Of a stretch of DNA of 64,000 bases, positions 45,374-57,599 are shown in pieces; position 1 is the stretch's first letter; each line of letters begins with the position of its first letter. Both the position numbers and the translations under genes were made by a program. Source of the DNA: Eustoma russellianum (lineage: Eukaryota; Streptophyta; Magnoliopsida; Gentianales; Gentianaceae); assembly GCA_036186865.1 (NCBI GenBank), contig AP025040.1:40051693-40115692 (forward strand). The letters are read 5' to 3'. The notes below the pieces were generated by a model. The model did not search any database. It was not told where the DNA came from and saw nothing but the letters and a program-made list of their open reading frames with translations.

Positions 45374-48300
45374 TCAACTGTTTCTATGCCTAGACCATTT
45401 CATGTGGCTGATAGGTCTAGCTGGTAGAGGTGTCAGTATGGATACTAGCTGTGACTAGGGAGGCTGAGATAGACTCCGCATCACCCTGAATTGAGCTAGT
45501 GTTGTATACACCGACTCAAGTGCTCTGTGATGCTTAGTATTAGCCGTCATATGAGTTTGATCAGTACGGGTGTGATTAGTACCAGTTGATTCATCAACAC
45601 ATAAAAGTTCATCTAACGAATACGTATCAAACCTTTAATATTGGACATATATTACTAAATCATTTTGTGTATAAGAGTTTATTCAAACAATTATGTTATA
45701 AACCTCTCCTCTTTAAACGCATGTTTCAGATGTATAGATAGTGTGCGAAAATGTAATCCACAGCTGTTGTTGCAATATGAAATGTTTTGATGAAGTTTAA
45801 AAGATACGTGAAAAGGATTAAAAATTTATTTTATGCTTGGAAATAACAAAGGTTTGAACAAATAAGGAAGTAACATCCTGCCCTGACATAGATATTTAAA
45901 AGAGATCAATACATACATCATATCCTCAAATAGATCTCTAAACAGAGATTGATGTATACATCGTACCCTACATATATAGTTCGAAATACATCATACTCTA
46001 CATAGATCGATCAATGCCATCCTAAGTGCAAAATTGAAACCACAATGTAATGCATCAATCTCTCATATCTATCGATCTATGTGCATCAGTCTCTAAAGTT
46101 TGAGACATAGATCAATCAATGTTTTCCGTAATTCAAATTTGTATAGTGCAAACAAATCCAAAGAGGATTTAAAGTGTTCTCTCTCTAATCTTTCCCAAAT
46201 CGATTGTGGACTTCCCTTAACATTTATAAGGCTTTCTTACCTATTGGAAACATCTCTAATATTCTCTAGTGTGGCTATGGAGCATCAAAATCAACTATCG
46301 GGTGGTTGAAGACTATTTAGACATCTTCAAGACAATTGATGTATTTGAAAAGTTTATGGAGGATGCAAAAACGTGGCTCATGGCCTCTATATATCGAAGG
46401 CGCTTAGATAAGGAATTTGCACAGTTTAATTTTCTTCAAAGCTTCATTCTCCATTGTTGTAAAAAATCTCAATGGTGCAGAAGTGCTTAAAGCACTTTAA
46501 GCTCTTTTTGCTTGTTTTCATTGTTTCATTGTGAGAGTAGAAGTCTAAAACAAGAGGAATTAAACATATTTGATCTCTTGCTTGTGATTTAGACTTATTT
46601 GAAAGTATAATTTCATTTCTTTCACAAAACCCATTCAGTGAAAGTCTTTCTGAAGAACTTTGTTGAATTTGTGAAGAAACAAGAAGTGGTTCTTGAGTGT
46701 AGTTGTTGTCGTTGATGTTAAACAAAGTATTTGTACAATAAGTTGTTGTTGTTGTAGTTGATGTTGCACAAAGTGTTTGTGCAATAAATTGCTACTGTTA
46801 TAGCTGTTTCTTGCACTAATTGATAGCGTAAGTGTTATGTTAATGTTTTTGTTCCTTGTGGAAGGTAATAAGAAAGTCACAGTTGAAAATCCACTTTAGA
46901 AACAAAATGGTAGTGTCCACTTTAGAAACAAAATGGTAGTGTAGTAGAATCAATGATATTCGAACTATAAATCGTATGTCTCTATTCATTGTTTTTCATC
47001 TTCCTCTTTCTTATTTTGGAGAGGATTTGAGTGTGTGTGAACTAAATCGTGAAAATTCTAAAAATTATCTATCACTCTATTCACACCCCATCTAGAGTGA
47101 TTGTCACAGACCTAACAACTACGTCTGAGTAAAATAGTATTGTGGGACATAGGTGCTCCTCTACGTGGCTGCATCTATTGGAGGACTCTCTAAGAATTCT
47201 CCGAAACCTTCAAACCGTAGAATATCAACATTGAGACGCATAAGGTGATTGTATCTCCGGTTCGACATGCAAAATACACACGTGATAGGGTGTCCGCCTA
47301 TAACCTTTGACATTAGCATCAATTTAATTTAATAAATTAAATTACAGTATTCTAGATTGAAAATACGTTATGCGCACCATGTGACATAGATCGGTCAAAG
47401 AACAATGATATCTATCAACGTGATCCGCTGAATCCATCGTCGGCCAAGTGAGATAAGTGTGCGAGGTATGTACCACAACATATTCGTAGAGTGATATGTC
47501 ATGCTGCACATGGAATGTTCCCCATGAACTATGCTACCATAGTGTCTCACCACGGGTCTACATATTCCTTAATCTGAGCCTGATAATCAACTCCTGCAAT
47601 TCGTATCTCATTCTGATGCAGCGGGACACTGGTATCAAGGGGATCATGAACTCAGTGTGCCAGGCCAAACTGTCGCATGGCTCTATCATGCAAATGGATC
47701 TCGACTATCCCCTACAGAATAAGTGGCACTCGAGCACGCCACAACTCTTATATCTCATGACACAAACTCGGCAAAAACATAATGACCTTTCACAGATAGG
47801 ACTGCTATATGAAATCGTCCTCTGCCATTCTATTCAGTTGTTAACGATAAGCATCAACTGCGTGCCTTGGGAACTCATAGAAATTACGTGTGTTAAGCCA
47901 CCAGGTCGTCCGAAGAGCACCAGAAGTAACAACCAGATGATGTGGACGTAATACTCCTATCAGTAGAATGACATGCTGCAACATGGGGAGTATCTCACAT
48001 ATCCAATAATGTAGAAAATGTAGTGATCTTGCATACTCATGCTTCAGACCAAGAAAAGCAGCATTGCACATGCTGGTACAATCATGCAAGGAAGATGCTC
48101 CCCCCAAGAAAACCTAGATGCAACTTCAAAGTCTTGCAGGAAATGTAAATATACCAATTGAGCATGCTTACTAGACCAATCACACAATAATGCCGTGACA
48201 TGAAGGAACATCAACGTCTGTGTTCTCTGCACAACCTCTATGTCAGATTCGTCGTTTGGGAGGAGGGTTTCCCTTATGCAGTCTACGAGCCAATTACGAT

Positions 48301-48787
48301 ATATATGACTTCCTCTAAAATTATCAGCGCTAGGGGTCCAACCTAACAACAACGTGGACATATACAGCCATCCGGACATATTTTTCCTTGGATCCATCCC
48401 CGCAAGAGGCTCACCATCAATCCGAAACCTAAAGAGAATCACCACATCCTGTGGTGTAACACTCAGTTCACCCATAGGCAGATGAAAAGTGTAGGCGTCT
48501 TGTCTCCACATCTGTGCAAATGATGTCATTAATGCATGACCAATGTTAATTCTACTGCAAATATACTTTCCCATAATCTTACCATCTCCAAATACGATTT
48601 CACCTGAATCCTCATTATGCATGTCTGCTCTATGTATACGACATGAGGTCTTATATATATCACTACTCTTTAGGTAAATTATCCAATGCTCTCCATGAAG
48701 AGTCAATGAATTGGCAATCTCTGGTCTCAACTACTCTATCTGTCCAACATTACTACCACTACAATTAGCACTATCATGTGACGCCAT
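45374..48787 (-). pseudogene. PMD pseudogene 3 (plant mobile domain), split by an LTR
   Basis: The minus-strand start ATG at 48787 gives MASHDSANCSG, but a stop follows at codon 19. From there a 228-codon frame runs 48730-48044 with RPEIANSLTLHGEHWIIYL, then MWRQDAYTFHLPMGELSVTP and VVILFRFRIDGEPLAGMDP, a well-preserved PMD signature. Later pieces read RHAVDAYR...LNRMAEDDFI, HLHDRAMRQFGLAH, VDYQAQIKEYVDPW and NMLWYIPRTLISLGRRW (down to about 47430). The LTR 45778-47117 interrupts it. The C-terminal tail (45760-45374) ends MKWSRHRNS then stop. Without the LTR it would be about 2.07 kb, a normal PMD size. Frames are broken several times. Confidence 0.8.
45778..47117 (+). mobile_element. LTR of the 'TGTTGGAATATGA' copia family inside PMD pseudogene 3
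   Basis: It starts TGTTGCAATATGAAATG and ends CACCCCATCTAG...CAGACCTAACA, 1340 bp. A TATA-like CTATATAT is at about 46388. It shares the block TTTAAAGTGTTCTCTCTCTA with the LTRs at 23415 and 62951. The neighbouring copia remains (40481-44950) are of the same family, but no internal sequence adjoins this LTR. The 5-bp flanks GCTGT and ACTAC do not match. Confidence 0.75.
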
Positions 48788-49420
48788 GAGTACTTCTATA
48801 TTTTAATGACGTAATATGGTTATATGTTAAAAACATATCACTTTAATGTAATAAAATCATACCATAAAAAAACTAAACAAAAAGTAACAAATTTTACATG
48901 GTCAATTATTATGAATCTTAATTGATCAAATTAAATAACAACAATAATCACAATAATAACATAATAATATAACAAAATAACATAATAACAATATAGTAAC
49001 AACATAAGAACTATAACAGTATAATAACATAATATATAAGATAACACGATAATTATAACAATATCATAGTTACAATGATAACATAATGATTACAAAAAAA
49101 ATAACATAATAATGGTACTAGTATAATAACATAACAGTAACATAGTAACACTAACTCAAGAATAATACTCACAAAAATAACATACTAACATCAACATAGT
49201 AATAGTAACACAATAAATATCAAATTTGAAAGTATTTAAATAAAAAAATTTACTCGTTTGTCCGACCATAGCTGGTTGCAGCTTTCTTCTTGTCCAACAG
49301 TAGCTTCCTTGTTTGTCAAGATTTTCTGCTCTTAAACACATAACGAGAAAATTTTTGAAAATGTTTTGGCGTATGCGAAACGAATAGAAGGGTGGCCTTG
49401 TTTTTATGTTTGGTGTCCGG
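48788..49420. other. AT-rich low-complexity region
   Basis: Dominated by degenerate AATAACATAATAACA words between 48940 and 49210. It lies upstream of PMD pseudogene 3. No gene or element ends. Confidence 0.6.
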
Positions 49421-49424
49421 CGTC

Positions 49425-49560
49425 CCAGGATGGACTTGACAACACCATCTAAGCCCTTGACGTGTCTGGTAGTGTTGTCCAGGCCTGGGACGTGCCTGCC
49501 AGTGCCATCTTAGCCTAGCCAATTTTGCAGCCTCAAAAACAATATTTCTAACCCGAAAAG
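49425..49560 (-). repeat. GC-rich minisatellite, inverted relative of 44805-44945
   Basis: On the minus strand it reads GGCTGCAAAATTGGC..., then CACTGGCAGGCACGTCCC and GGCCTGGACAACACTACCAG, paralleling GGCTGCAAAACAACCC and GGCCTAGACAACACTACCAG at 44810-44860. The two blocks flank PMD pseudogene 3 in inverted orientation. Confidence 0.65.
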
Positions 49561-49939
49561 AGCATTATCTCCTAGACCCACTACGAGTGCTGGTTAATGG
49601 TGACTTAATAAACACGACTGAAAGTGCTGTCCAGGACCACTTCAGACGCAACTGCTAGTTGAGTCCGATTGTTTGGCAAAATTTCCCGTAGTCTATTTCG
49701 AATTCTCTTTATTAAAACTATAATAAAATATGAAATTTATGTGGTGTTGTGGGTGTCAAAAGCTTGATTCTTGACAATCTTAGAGAGTAAAAATGCATTA
49801 AGAGTGTTTGAATAGAGGCGAACTAAAAGCCGACTTAAGTGAATCATACACGAAAGAAGAGAGTTAACTGCCTAACTAGCGACTTTTTTTAAAATTATTC
49901 AATAAATAACAGTATTCTAAAATTAATTCACAAAATAAC

Positions 49940-50113
49940 ATCATATATATATATAGACAACATACATATATATGCATGTATGCATATATATATATATATA
50001 TGTGTGTGTCGCTCTGTGTGTGCATATATCTGTGTGTACATATGTGCGTATGTATATGTTTGTCTATACACACACACACGTACATAAACATACACACACA
50101 CACATATATATAC

Positions 50114-50176
<63 letters not shown>

Positions 50177-50330
50177 GTATACACACATACACACACACAT
50201 ATATATGTATATGTATATATCTAGTATACGGACTTAGTTTTTTATTTACACATACATAGATATATATATATATATATACACATACACATATACATATATG
50301 TGTGTACGTACATATACATCACAGTGATAT
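49940..50330. repeat. Compound microsatellite (AT)n, (CA)n, (GTAT)n
   Basis: The core (AT)n is at 50117-50170, flanked by CACACA and GTATATGT runs on both sides. All ORFs here are repetitive I/Y/H/T strings and are not genes. Confidence 0.95.
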
Positions 50331-50559
50331 TACCATATAATAGATACAAATTACGATACAAAAATAAATAAAAATGGCATGACTGAGAAATAGTCTACAC
50401 TACTTACTAAACATTATATAAACTTTGTGCTTGAAAGGCATAAAAACAGAACGTCATATTGGCATAGACATAAAATTACAGCAATCTTTATTTTGTAGTA
50501 TGTTTACATTCCGGGGTCTTTTTTTTTTTTTTTTTTGCAATGAATAGAACAAAAAACCA

Positions 50560-51200
50560 GACATACTCAGCATATCCCAACAACATCAAAAAATGTTGCT
50601 AGGTTATGGAGAGGGTGAAAGACATACAAATATTAACTCTATCCCAAAGGATAGAGAGTTCTCTTCCAGCGAGACCTCCGGCTCTATATGTACCTGTATA
50701 GACAAATAATGAACAACAAATAGTGAAAGACAAAAACAAATACAAAAAGCGCAAAGTCAACCTAACGTTGAGAGAGTATCTAAGCCTCTATATAATACTC
50801 TAAGGTGTCCCTATATCCGGTCTAAACCTCGCTAACCTTAATCCTCCGTCTCCATGCACTCCTATCCTGGACCACGTCCTTAGAGAGGTGTAAATCTAGT
50901 AGGTCATGTCTAATCAGTTCCTCCTAAATCAGTTTGGGTCTGTCTTTACTTCTTTTTTCCTTTATAATGAGGCTTTCAACTATTCTGACGGATGCCGTTG
51001 TCTGTCTCCGTTTGACATGCCCAAATAATCTCAGCCTCCCCTTCCTTATCTTATCTACTATACTAGCCAACCTAGCCTTTTCTTAAATACCTCATTTGTG
51101 ATTCGGTCTAGCCTTGTATGCTCGTACATTCACCTCATCATCCACATCTCTACCACTTCCATTTTCTGCGACTCTGTCCTCTTGATGGTCCATGGGAGGT
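50560..51200 (-). mobile_element. RTE LINE 3' fragment, reversed
   Basis: The reverse complement parallels 35030-35760 of the first RTE copy. It starts near the AAGAGGACA coding segment, includes the end of the RT C-terminal domain and the 3' UTR with GGGATAGAG...ACTCTCTATCC, and ends GGGATATGCTGAGTATG. Its tail differs from the (ATTG)n tail of the first copy. The frame is broken. Confidence 0.78.
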
Positions 51201-51324
51201 TTTCTGTTTGATATATGAAATGGATAATGCTTATCAATTAATTTCATATGTATGTTATTTAGTGAATAAATTTAAAGAATGATGATAATTTGGCAGTTAA
51301 CTCCGAGAGAAAGAAAGGCAGAGG

Positions 51325-51376
51325 TTTTTTTTTTTTTTTTTTTTNNNNNNNNNNGTTTTTTTTTTTTTTTTTTTTT
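51325..51376. other. Ten undetermined bases between two T runs
   Basis: The Ns occupy 51345-51354, with about 20 Ts on each side. It is an assembly gap in a homopolymer and its true length is unknown. Confidence 0.97.
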
Positions 51377-52184
51377 CCGATTTCTCTATCGTAATAAGTG
51401 TGCTTGTCTTTGCGTTACTTCTCCTTTTCTTTCTTTGTTTATTGTTTCAAATGTTAAGTGATATCCAATTTTATCCTTTTCAATCAAATTGGAACATTTT
51501 TAATGGTTCAACTGTCAAACAGCCATCCAACAGCTCTAAGTAAGTGCATGATTGTTACTCTCTCCGTCACAAACATATTATCATGTTTTATTTGACATAA
51601 TGTTTAAGAAGACATCATTTAATATAGTGGATATTGATGTATTTTATTGTAAGGTTCCATTCTAATCTTATTGCCTTAGTTTAATTTTCTCTCTTCTATA
51701 TTAATTGCAATTTTATTTGTATGAGTATCATGAGAATATTAGCTACTGATGAATTTTTTAAGGTGATAATATGATTATGATAAATAAAAAGTAGAATAAT
51801 ATTTTTAGAACCAAGCGAATACAGAGAAGTTCACAGAACTTTGAGAGATATGTACTTCACGGGCAATATTGAAGAGTTGAGAGCAAGTGAAACAGTTCAG
51901 TCTTTTCAAAACCTATGGATAAGTGAATGACCAATAACATATTTAGGTATTAGTCTTTCTCTTAAAAAAAAAATCTAACAATAGAATAATACTATACCAT
52001 GTTAGATGATTTATATGATGTGTATGAAAAAAATGAAAATTGACAATAATAAGATTTTTGACTGCACTAAATAAATAACTATTAGGATGTTGTCTAGATT
52101 ATCATAAAATTATTTAGAGTGCGAATGGTCAAATCTTTGTCTATTGGGACCTTCACTGCCCAAGCTTTATGGACTGCACGGAGA
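51377..52184. other. AT-rich stretch, possible degraded Stowaway-like MITE
   Basis: TTACTCTCTCCGTCACAAAC (51556-51575) resembles the CTCCCTCCGTC end of plant mariner-type MITEs, and GAACCAAGCGAATAC (51811-51825) could be the decayed other end. The inverted match is weak. No gene. Confidence 0.35.
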
Positions 52185-52366
52185 AGGAAAATCAGGGTTT
52201 TTCAGTGACTTCTTAGGTTGATGTCGTAAGTCTAGGTTTTTCACAAGGTGTTGGTCAAAGCTCAAAGACATGATATTGACTACACATATTGCAGTTATTG
52301 AGACTCAAACCTATACCATTTGGAATGTAATTTGTACTGCAAATACCAACTGAGCTACGTTTAGAA
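52185..52366 (-). mobile_element. tRNA-derived SINE (family S), minus strand
   Basis: On the minus strand an A box TAGCTCAGTTGGTA (52344-52357 on the plus strand) and a B box GGTTTGAGTCT (52301-52311) are spaced as in a tRNA-like pol III promoter. The body contains CTTACGACATCAACCTAAGA, which recurs in related form near 60240-60270 and 53206-53240. It is not a tRNA gene, because no cloverleaf is maintained. Confidence 0.65.
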
Positions 52367-52889
52367 TCCATTTTCATAAAATTATTGGATATATGTGGAG
52401 ACACACGTACACCTTTTGGTTCAAAGTCCTTTCCACGTTCCAACAGGTGGGCGAAAATGTTCTCCAAAGTCATCATATTTGTTCCCATCTTTTCGTTGAA
52501 AAAACATGAAAAAGTTAAGGATATCAAACGCTCGAGTTCTAGTTGTACATGCTGCTGCATAAAGGGGATGTTCTATGTCTCTTCACTTCAGTCGTCATGC
52601 TAAAACCTGTAATTCCAGCTGTCTTTTATTGTTTTATAAGAAAAATAATATACAATTGAAAAGATGCAATCCATAGACTAGTCACATTAGCATTCTGCAT
52701 ACATAGAACACAGAAATCAGTTCAGTTTGAATGTATTCTTATTCTTACTTTATAGTTTTCAAAAATGTAGAAGATTCCTCACGCGATTCAAGCTAATTGA
52801 TTTGAAAAAGAAAAACATTATATTTGAACCTAATTCATAAATCTAATCTTACAAGGATAATGAAAAAATCTATAATAGTTGATAAAAAA

Positions 52890-53055
52890 ACGTTTCCGAT
52901 GTACTAGACTCTTGCATTTTGTGCAGGGTCCGGAGAGGGGTCGTATCTCTTTGCGATCTGATATACAAACCTTTACCCTTCATTTTGTGCGAGAGGTTAT
53001 TTTCGTCGCTCGAACATGTAGCCTCAAGTTCACAAAGTAACAACCTTACCCGTTG
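52890..53055 (-). mobile_element. Au-like SINE, minus strand
   Basis: On the minus strand it starts near GGGTAAGGTTGTTAC and has a B box ATGTTCGAGCG (53007-53017). It continues with GACCCCTCTCCGGACCCTGC and ends in GTCTAGTACATCGG and a T-rich stretch. The order and wording fit the widespread plant Au SINE, which carries a CCCGGACCCTGC block before its end (established knowledge of that family). Confidence 0.7.
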
Positions 53056-53194
53056 ATATTAATCGTTAAACATTAATGGCAGAAACCATGGAAACAATTA
53101 AGAAAAGGGAAAAACATATAGAAATCCGTACAGTCAAAAGATAAAATTTAGTGTGGTAAACGATATGAACAAAAATTATGTGGGTCAGTGCATT

Positions 53195-53290
53195 GCAGGG
53201 TACATCTTACGTGAGTCGTTTTCAGTCAACTTAAGAGGTTGCTCAACTTCTGATTTGCGTCTTGGATGGTGGGAACCCTCCGATACGGGG
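53195..53290 (+). mobile_element. 3' fragment of SINE family S
   Basis: CTTACGTGAGTCG...CAACTTAAGAGGTTGCTCAACTT parallels CTTGCGTGAGTCAC...AACCTAAGAGGCCGCTGAGCTT at 60228-60280. The A and B boxes are absent. Confidence 0.5.
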
Positions 53291-53339
53291 AATGACTTTT
53301 TTGCTGCAAAAATTTTTGGAGCTAAAGAAACGTAGCATA

Positions 53340-54109
53340 GCATAGTTTTCGATTTGTGAGCAAACTTATTTGATATTGTAAAATCAATCAGCAGAAAATG
53401 AAATTGATTTTTAAAAAGTATGGCTTTTTGTGAAAACTGAGGGCAAAAAGAGGCCGATAATTGAAACAGCAGAAAATGTGTGGGAAGAAATAGACAAACA
53501 AGGTTGGCTTTTTTACTCTTCTTGGGAATTTAAAAGAAAAATAATGAAATTGTTTCTGCTACATTTCCGTAATCAACTGCGCCGGAAAATGATTACGCTT
53601 TTGAATTTCGCCACTAAATTTACACTGCCTGCCAAAAGTGCTGTATATTCTGCCTGCATTTCTTAGCTTTTTGTACCACTTTTTTAACTGGTCGGTTGAA
53701 TTCCATATTATCACTCTACTCCTCTTACATTCATCTCGTGTCAGTCTTTTAAAAGCTTTTTCTTTTTCTTTTCATTTTCATTTCCAATATATATATATAT
53801 ATATATGAATAGTGAAAGCCAAATAAATAAATAGTTATGTATGATATATAATACATGATAAAAAAAATCGTTAATACATGACATAGAATATATGATAAAT
53901 CAATAGATGGTTATATATGATATGTAAATACATAAGAAATAATCACAGTGCTAAAAATATTGTCATACCTAGTCAAACGAGTAGTTTAAAAATCATCATT
54001 TAAAACAAAACTGTTAAAAAATTTTAGTACAACGTTTTGTCAAAATAGTTATAACATCATTTAAAATCGAATTCTAAAAAAATATGCGAACCCACTTTGA
54101 CAATTTGAG
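53340..54109. other. AT-rich spacer
   Basis: No gene. A short (AT)n lies at 53787-53807. A 78-codon frame at 53430-53666 has no recognisable motif. Confidence 0.5.
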
Positions 54110-54269
54110 TTTAAATACTGTTTTTTGGTTAAAATACAAATATTAACAAGAGAAATCAAAGCATCAAAGAGGTACGATCCATACAATATCTTAATTGTAG
54201 GCCAATATACCGACCTACATGCACTATTCATTAATGTATAATAATCTTAAACTATATAAGCATAGCCTA

Positions 54270-57200
54270 TGTCTAAGATATGTGAGCAGAGCTTATACAT
54301 CACTCTATATACATGAGTGCATATTCTATGTGCTAGATACAAATGCTTCTCTTTCAAAAATATATCTGTTCCGAACATGCCAAACAAAATACACCATTGC
54401 AGCCAAGACAATTTTTGCTGCCTTGGCTTTCAGCACTTTTCTTTTGAGTCTTCTCGATCCCCAGGCTAGCAGTCTGCCAGTAGAGTGGAATCTCTGTGGG
54501 AGAGCTAGCCATGCTGAGATAGTTAGCTAAATTTGTTTGGTAGATGAGCAGGAGAAGAAGAGGTGCTGCAGCGTCTCTTGTTCAGCCAAGCAGAAGTGAC
54601 ATTTTCTGTTTTCTAGATAAACAAAGCGTTCATTGGTGGGGAGCTTGTTTAGCATAGCAAGCCACAATGTGAAGGAGTGTTTAGGGGTTACTACTGAGTC
54701 CCAAACAATCCTGGCCCAAGTGATTTTACTCCCCTTATCCCTAAAATACTCATACGCCAGATGAGGTTTGAGGATTCCTTCCGCTATCCATAAGGTGATT
54801 ACCTCTACAGCCAAGATGCAGGAGACTTCCCTAACCAGAAAACTGATCTCGGATCTCCATAAGTTTCTTCATGAGGGGTGAGTCAGAGCTGCACCCAGTC
54901 CTCGACCATAGTGTACTGTATAGTCTATAATTGTGATTCATCCACTTCCCCAGAGTGTGTCTTTCTTGTGATGCAACTCCCACAAGTGCTTGATTAGCAG
55001 TGGCAAATTCCATACCTTCAGTTGAAGAACTCCCAGACCACCTTCTTTTTTAAGCAAGCTAACCTGAGACCAATTGACCCAATCCTTTTTGGACCCAAGT
55101 GTAGACAAATCCTGTTCACCAGAGTCTTAATTGTTGAATGAAGAGGTAACACACTTAGCCAGAAACAGTTCACTTCCTACAGAACTGACTTGATTAGTTG
55201 TAGTCCGCCAGCGTATAAGAGACTTGATGCATTCTACAGCCCTACCTTGTCCATCAGTTTTTTGATGAAAGGAGCATAGTGTGAGCTCTGCAACTTGTGG
55301 CCTGCAAAATGTATGTCCAAATATCTGAACGGCATAGTGCCCTTCGAGAAACCTGTGCTGACCTGCAACCAGCTAGTTGCATCGCCAATGCCTACGTGGA
55401 AGAACTGGGATTTGGCTAGGTTGGCCTTGAGCCTGAACAGTCACCAAAGTCAGATAGCGCATCCATAATTTTCTTTACTGAGCAGACATATCCTCTGGAG
55501 AATAGGATAAAATCATCCGCAAAGCAGAGATAAGTGACATTCTGCTCAGCACAGCCAGCATGGAAACAAAACTCCTTCTTATGACGCAGTCTACGAAGTA
55601 GTCTTGAGTAGTATTCTATACGAATTAAAAATACGAAGGGGCAGATAAGGTCTCCATGCCTTAACCTATGCATGCTCTGGAGAACCCACAAGGCTTGCCA
55701 TTAAGGGAAACTAAAAGCTGGTAGTGCTCACACACTCCATTATCTAGCCTGTGAAGACAGTAGGAAACCCTAGTCCAAGAAGCATATCCTTGAGGAAGGA
55801 CCAAATGATGGAGTCAAAAGCTTTCCTGATGTCAACCTTAAGCATGCATTTTGGAGATGTCCTTTTTCTCTCATAATCTCTAATCAGCTCCTAGACTAAG
55901 AAGACATTTTCCATCACAGATCTGCCTTTGAGAAAACCATCCTAAGCAGGATCCATGAGGGAGGCCATGACTGATGTCATTCGCGTTGCAAGGATCTTAT
56001 AGAATATCTTGTAGATCACATTGCAGTACGAGATAAGTTGATAGTACTCAAGTCTGGTGACATGGGCAGCCTTGGGAACCAGAGCAATGATAGCGTGATT
56101 GACTTGTTTAAGAAATAGGCCATTCCTAAAAACTTTTTCACTGCAAAAATTAGGTCGGCCTCTACCATCTCCCAGGCTTTGACGAAGAACTCAGAGGAAT
56201 AGCCATCAGGACCAGGTGCTTTGTCCTTTCCAATGGAGTGCAGAGCAGCTCTGATCTCAGCTTCCAGGACTAGGATATGAGTGAGTCAGCATGCTGCGCA
56301 AATAGCCTGAGACCCCCTTTCCGCACTTGTGTTCTGATGGGTTGGACTGGCTAAGCTGAGCCAAGTAGGCCGGTGTAGAAATGTACAAACTGCTGGGCTA
56401 TCTGCTCGATAGATGAGGACATAGTGCCATCGACCAACAGAACTCTAGTAATGATGTTCCCTGTCTTGTTTCTTTTAATTATGGAGTGGAAGAATTTTGT
56501 ATTCCTGTCACTTAAAATTAAATAATTACCTTTGGCGAGCTAAGCAAAGAATTTTCTTTCAGCCTCCAAAAGGTTAAAAGCCAACTGTCTTTGCTTCTGC
56601 AGTTTGTCCTTCCAGACAGGTGCGCCCTATTGTCCTCTTGGGTGCTCCTGCACGTGTTCAAGCTCTTTCACCGCCTGGTTAGCTCTACTTGAGATGAGCA
56701 AAAAAGATTTCCTCTTCAGCTCCTTGAGGGGGCCTTTCAAAGCTTTTCGCTTCTTGCATATCTGAAACATGGCTGAGCCTTGGACTTGTTGACTCCACTT
56801 GGAGCTGACTAGATAAAGGAATTCCTCGTGGTCAGCCCACATGTTGAAGAATTTAAAGGGACTTTTGACTGCTGGCCTGGAGCTGTCAAGGCTGAGCACA
56901 GCAGGTGAATGATCAGAAAGGCATCCAGCAAGATAGAAATGTACATTTGCCAGGGGATTTGTCTCCATGAAGGCATTGTTAGCCATAACTCTGTCAAGTC
57001 GAGATTTGACAGAGCTATTATCCCAGGTGTGGAAGTAGCCTGACGAGCTGAGCTCTATTAAACCGCTCTGAAGGAAACAATTGAGCTAGTCCTGCAGCCA
57101 TAGTTAGTTGCCGACATGCCTCTTATTCTCTCTTCTTCACTTAAAATGCAGTTGAAATCTTATAGAACGATACAAGGTTCATTCTGCATTTGGCTCTGGG

Positions 57201-57562
57201 AAGATAGAATTCTACAGTGGCCGCATATCGACAAGTGTGTTGCAACCATAAACAAATGTGACTAGCAAGCTCAGCCCAGCCACCAGAGAGGTGATTCTAC
57301 AATGAGGATCAGCTGAGAGGACCTGAACATCTACTGAGGATGGATTCCAGCATATCAAAATTTGCTTTTCCGCATGAGAGTCAAAGTTATTTACAAACTC
57401 CCAGCTTGTAAACTTTTGTTTAAGGAACATACACATCTTGTTGTTCAATTTAGTCTCTAATAATCCAACGATATCTATTTTATGTTTTCTAAGAAAATTA
57501 TAAACACCATTGTGCTTTAGGGGCTTATTGCAGTCCCTAATATTCCAAAAGCTAATTATCAT
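54270..57562 (-). pseudogene. LINE E ORF2: endonuclease, reverse transcriptase, zinc region (broken)
   Basis: The endonuclease starts at 57562: MIISFWNIRDCNKPLKHNGV, then KIDIVGLLETKL, with the catalytic Glu. The later SDHSPAVLSLD (from about 56915) contains the catalytic Asp-His. The RT is in pieces: RLRHGDLICPFVFLIRIEYY and TYLCFADDFILFSRG (FADD at about 55515-55526). The zinc-binding end has CHFCLAEQETLQHLFFSC (54605-54550), then VYFVWHVRNRYIFERE (about 54400-54350) in the 3' tail. At least eight frame breaks. Its connecting region is closest in wording to LINE D. Confidence 0.85.
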
Positions 57563-57599
57563 TGAATTAAGTGCTTGGTCGTACCTTGGCCTTGCCTTG

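Noticed and set aside
49876..50259. Several 80-106-codon frames of I/Y/H/C repeats
   Set aside because: Translations of (AT)n and (CA)n microsatellite on both strands.
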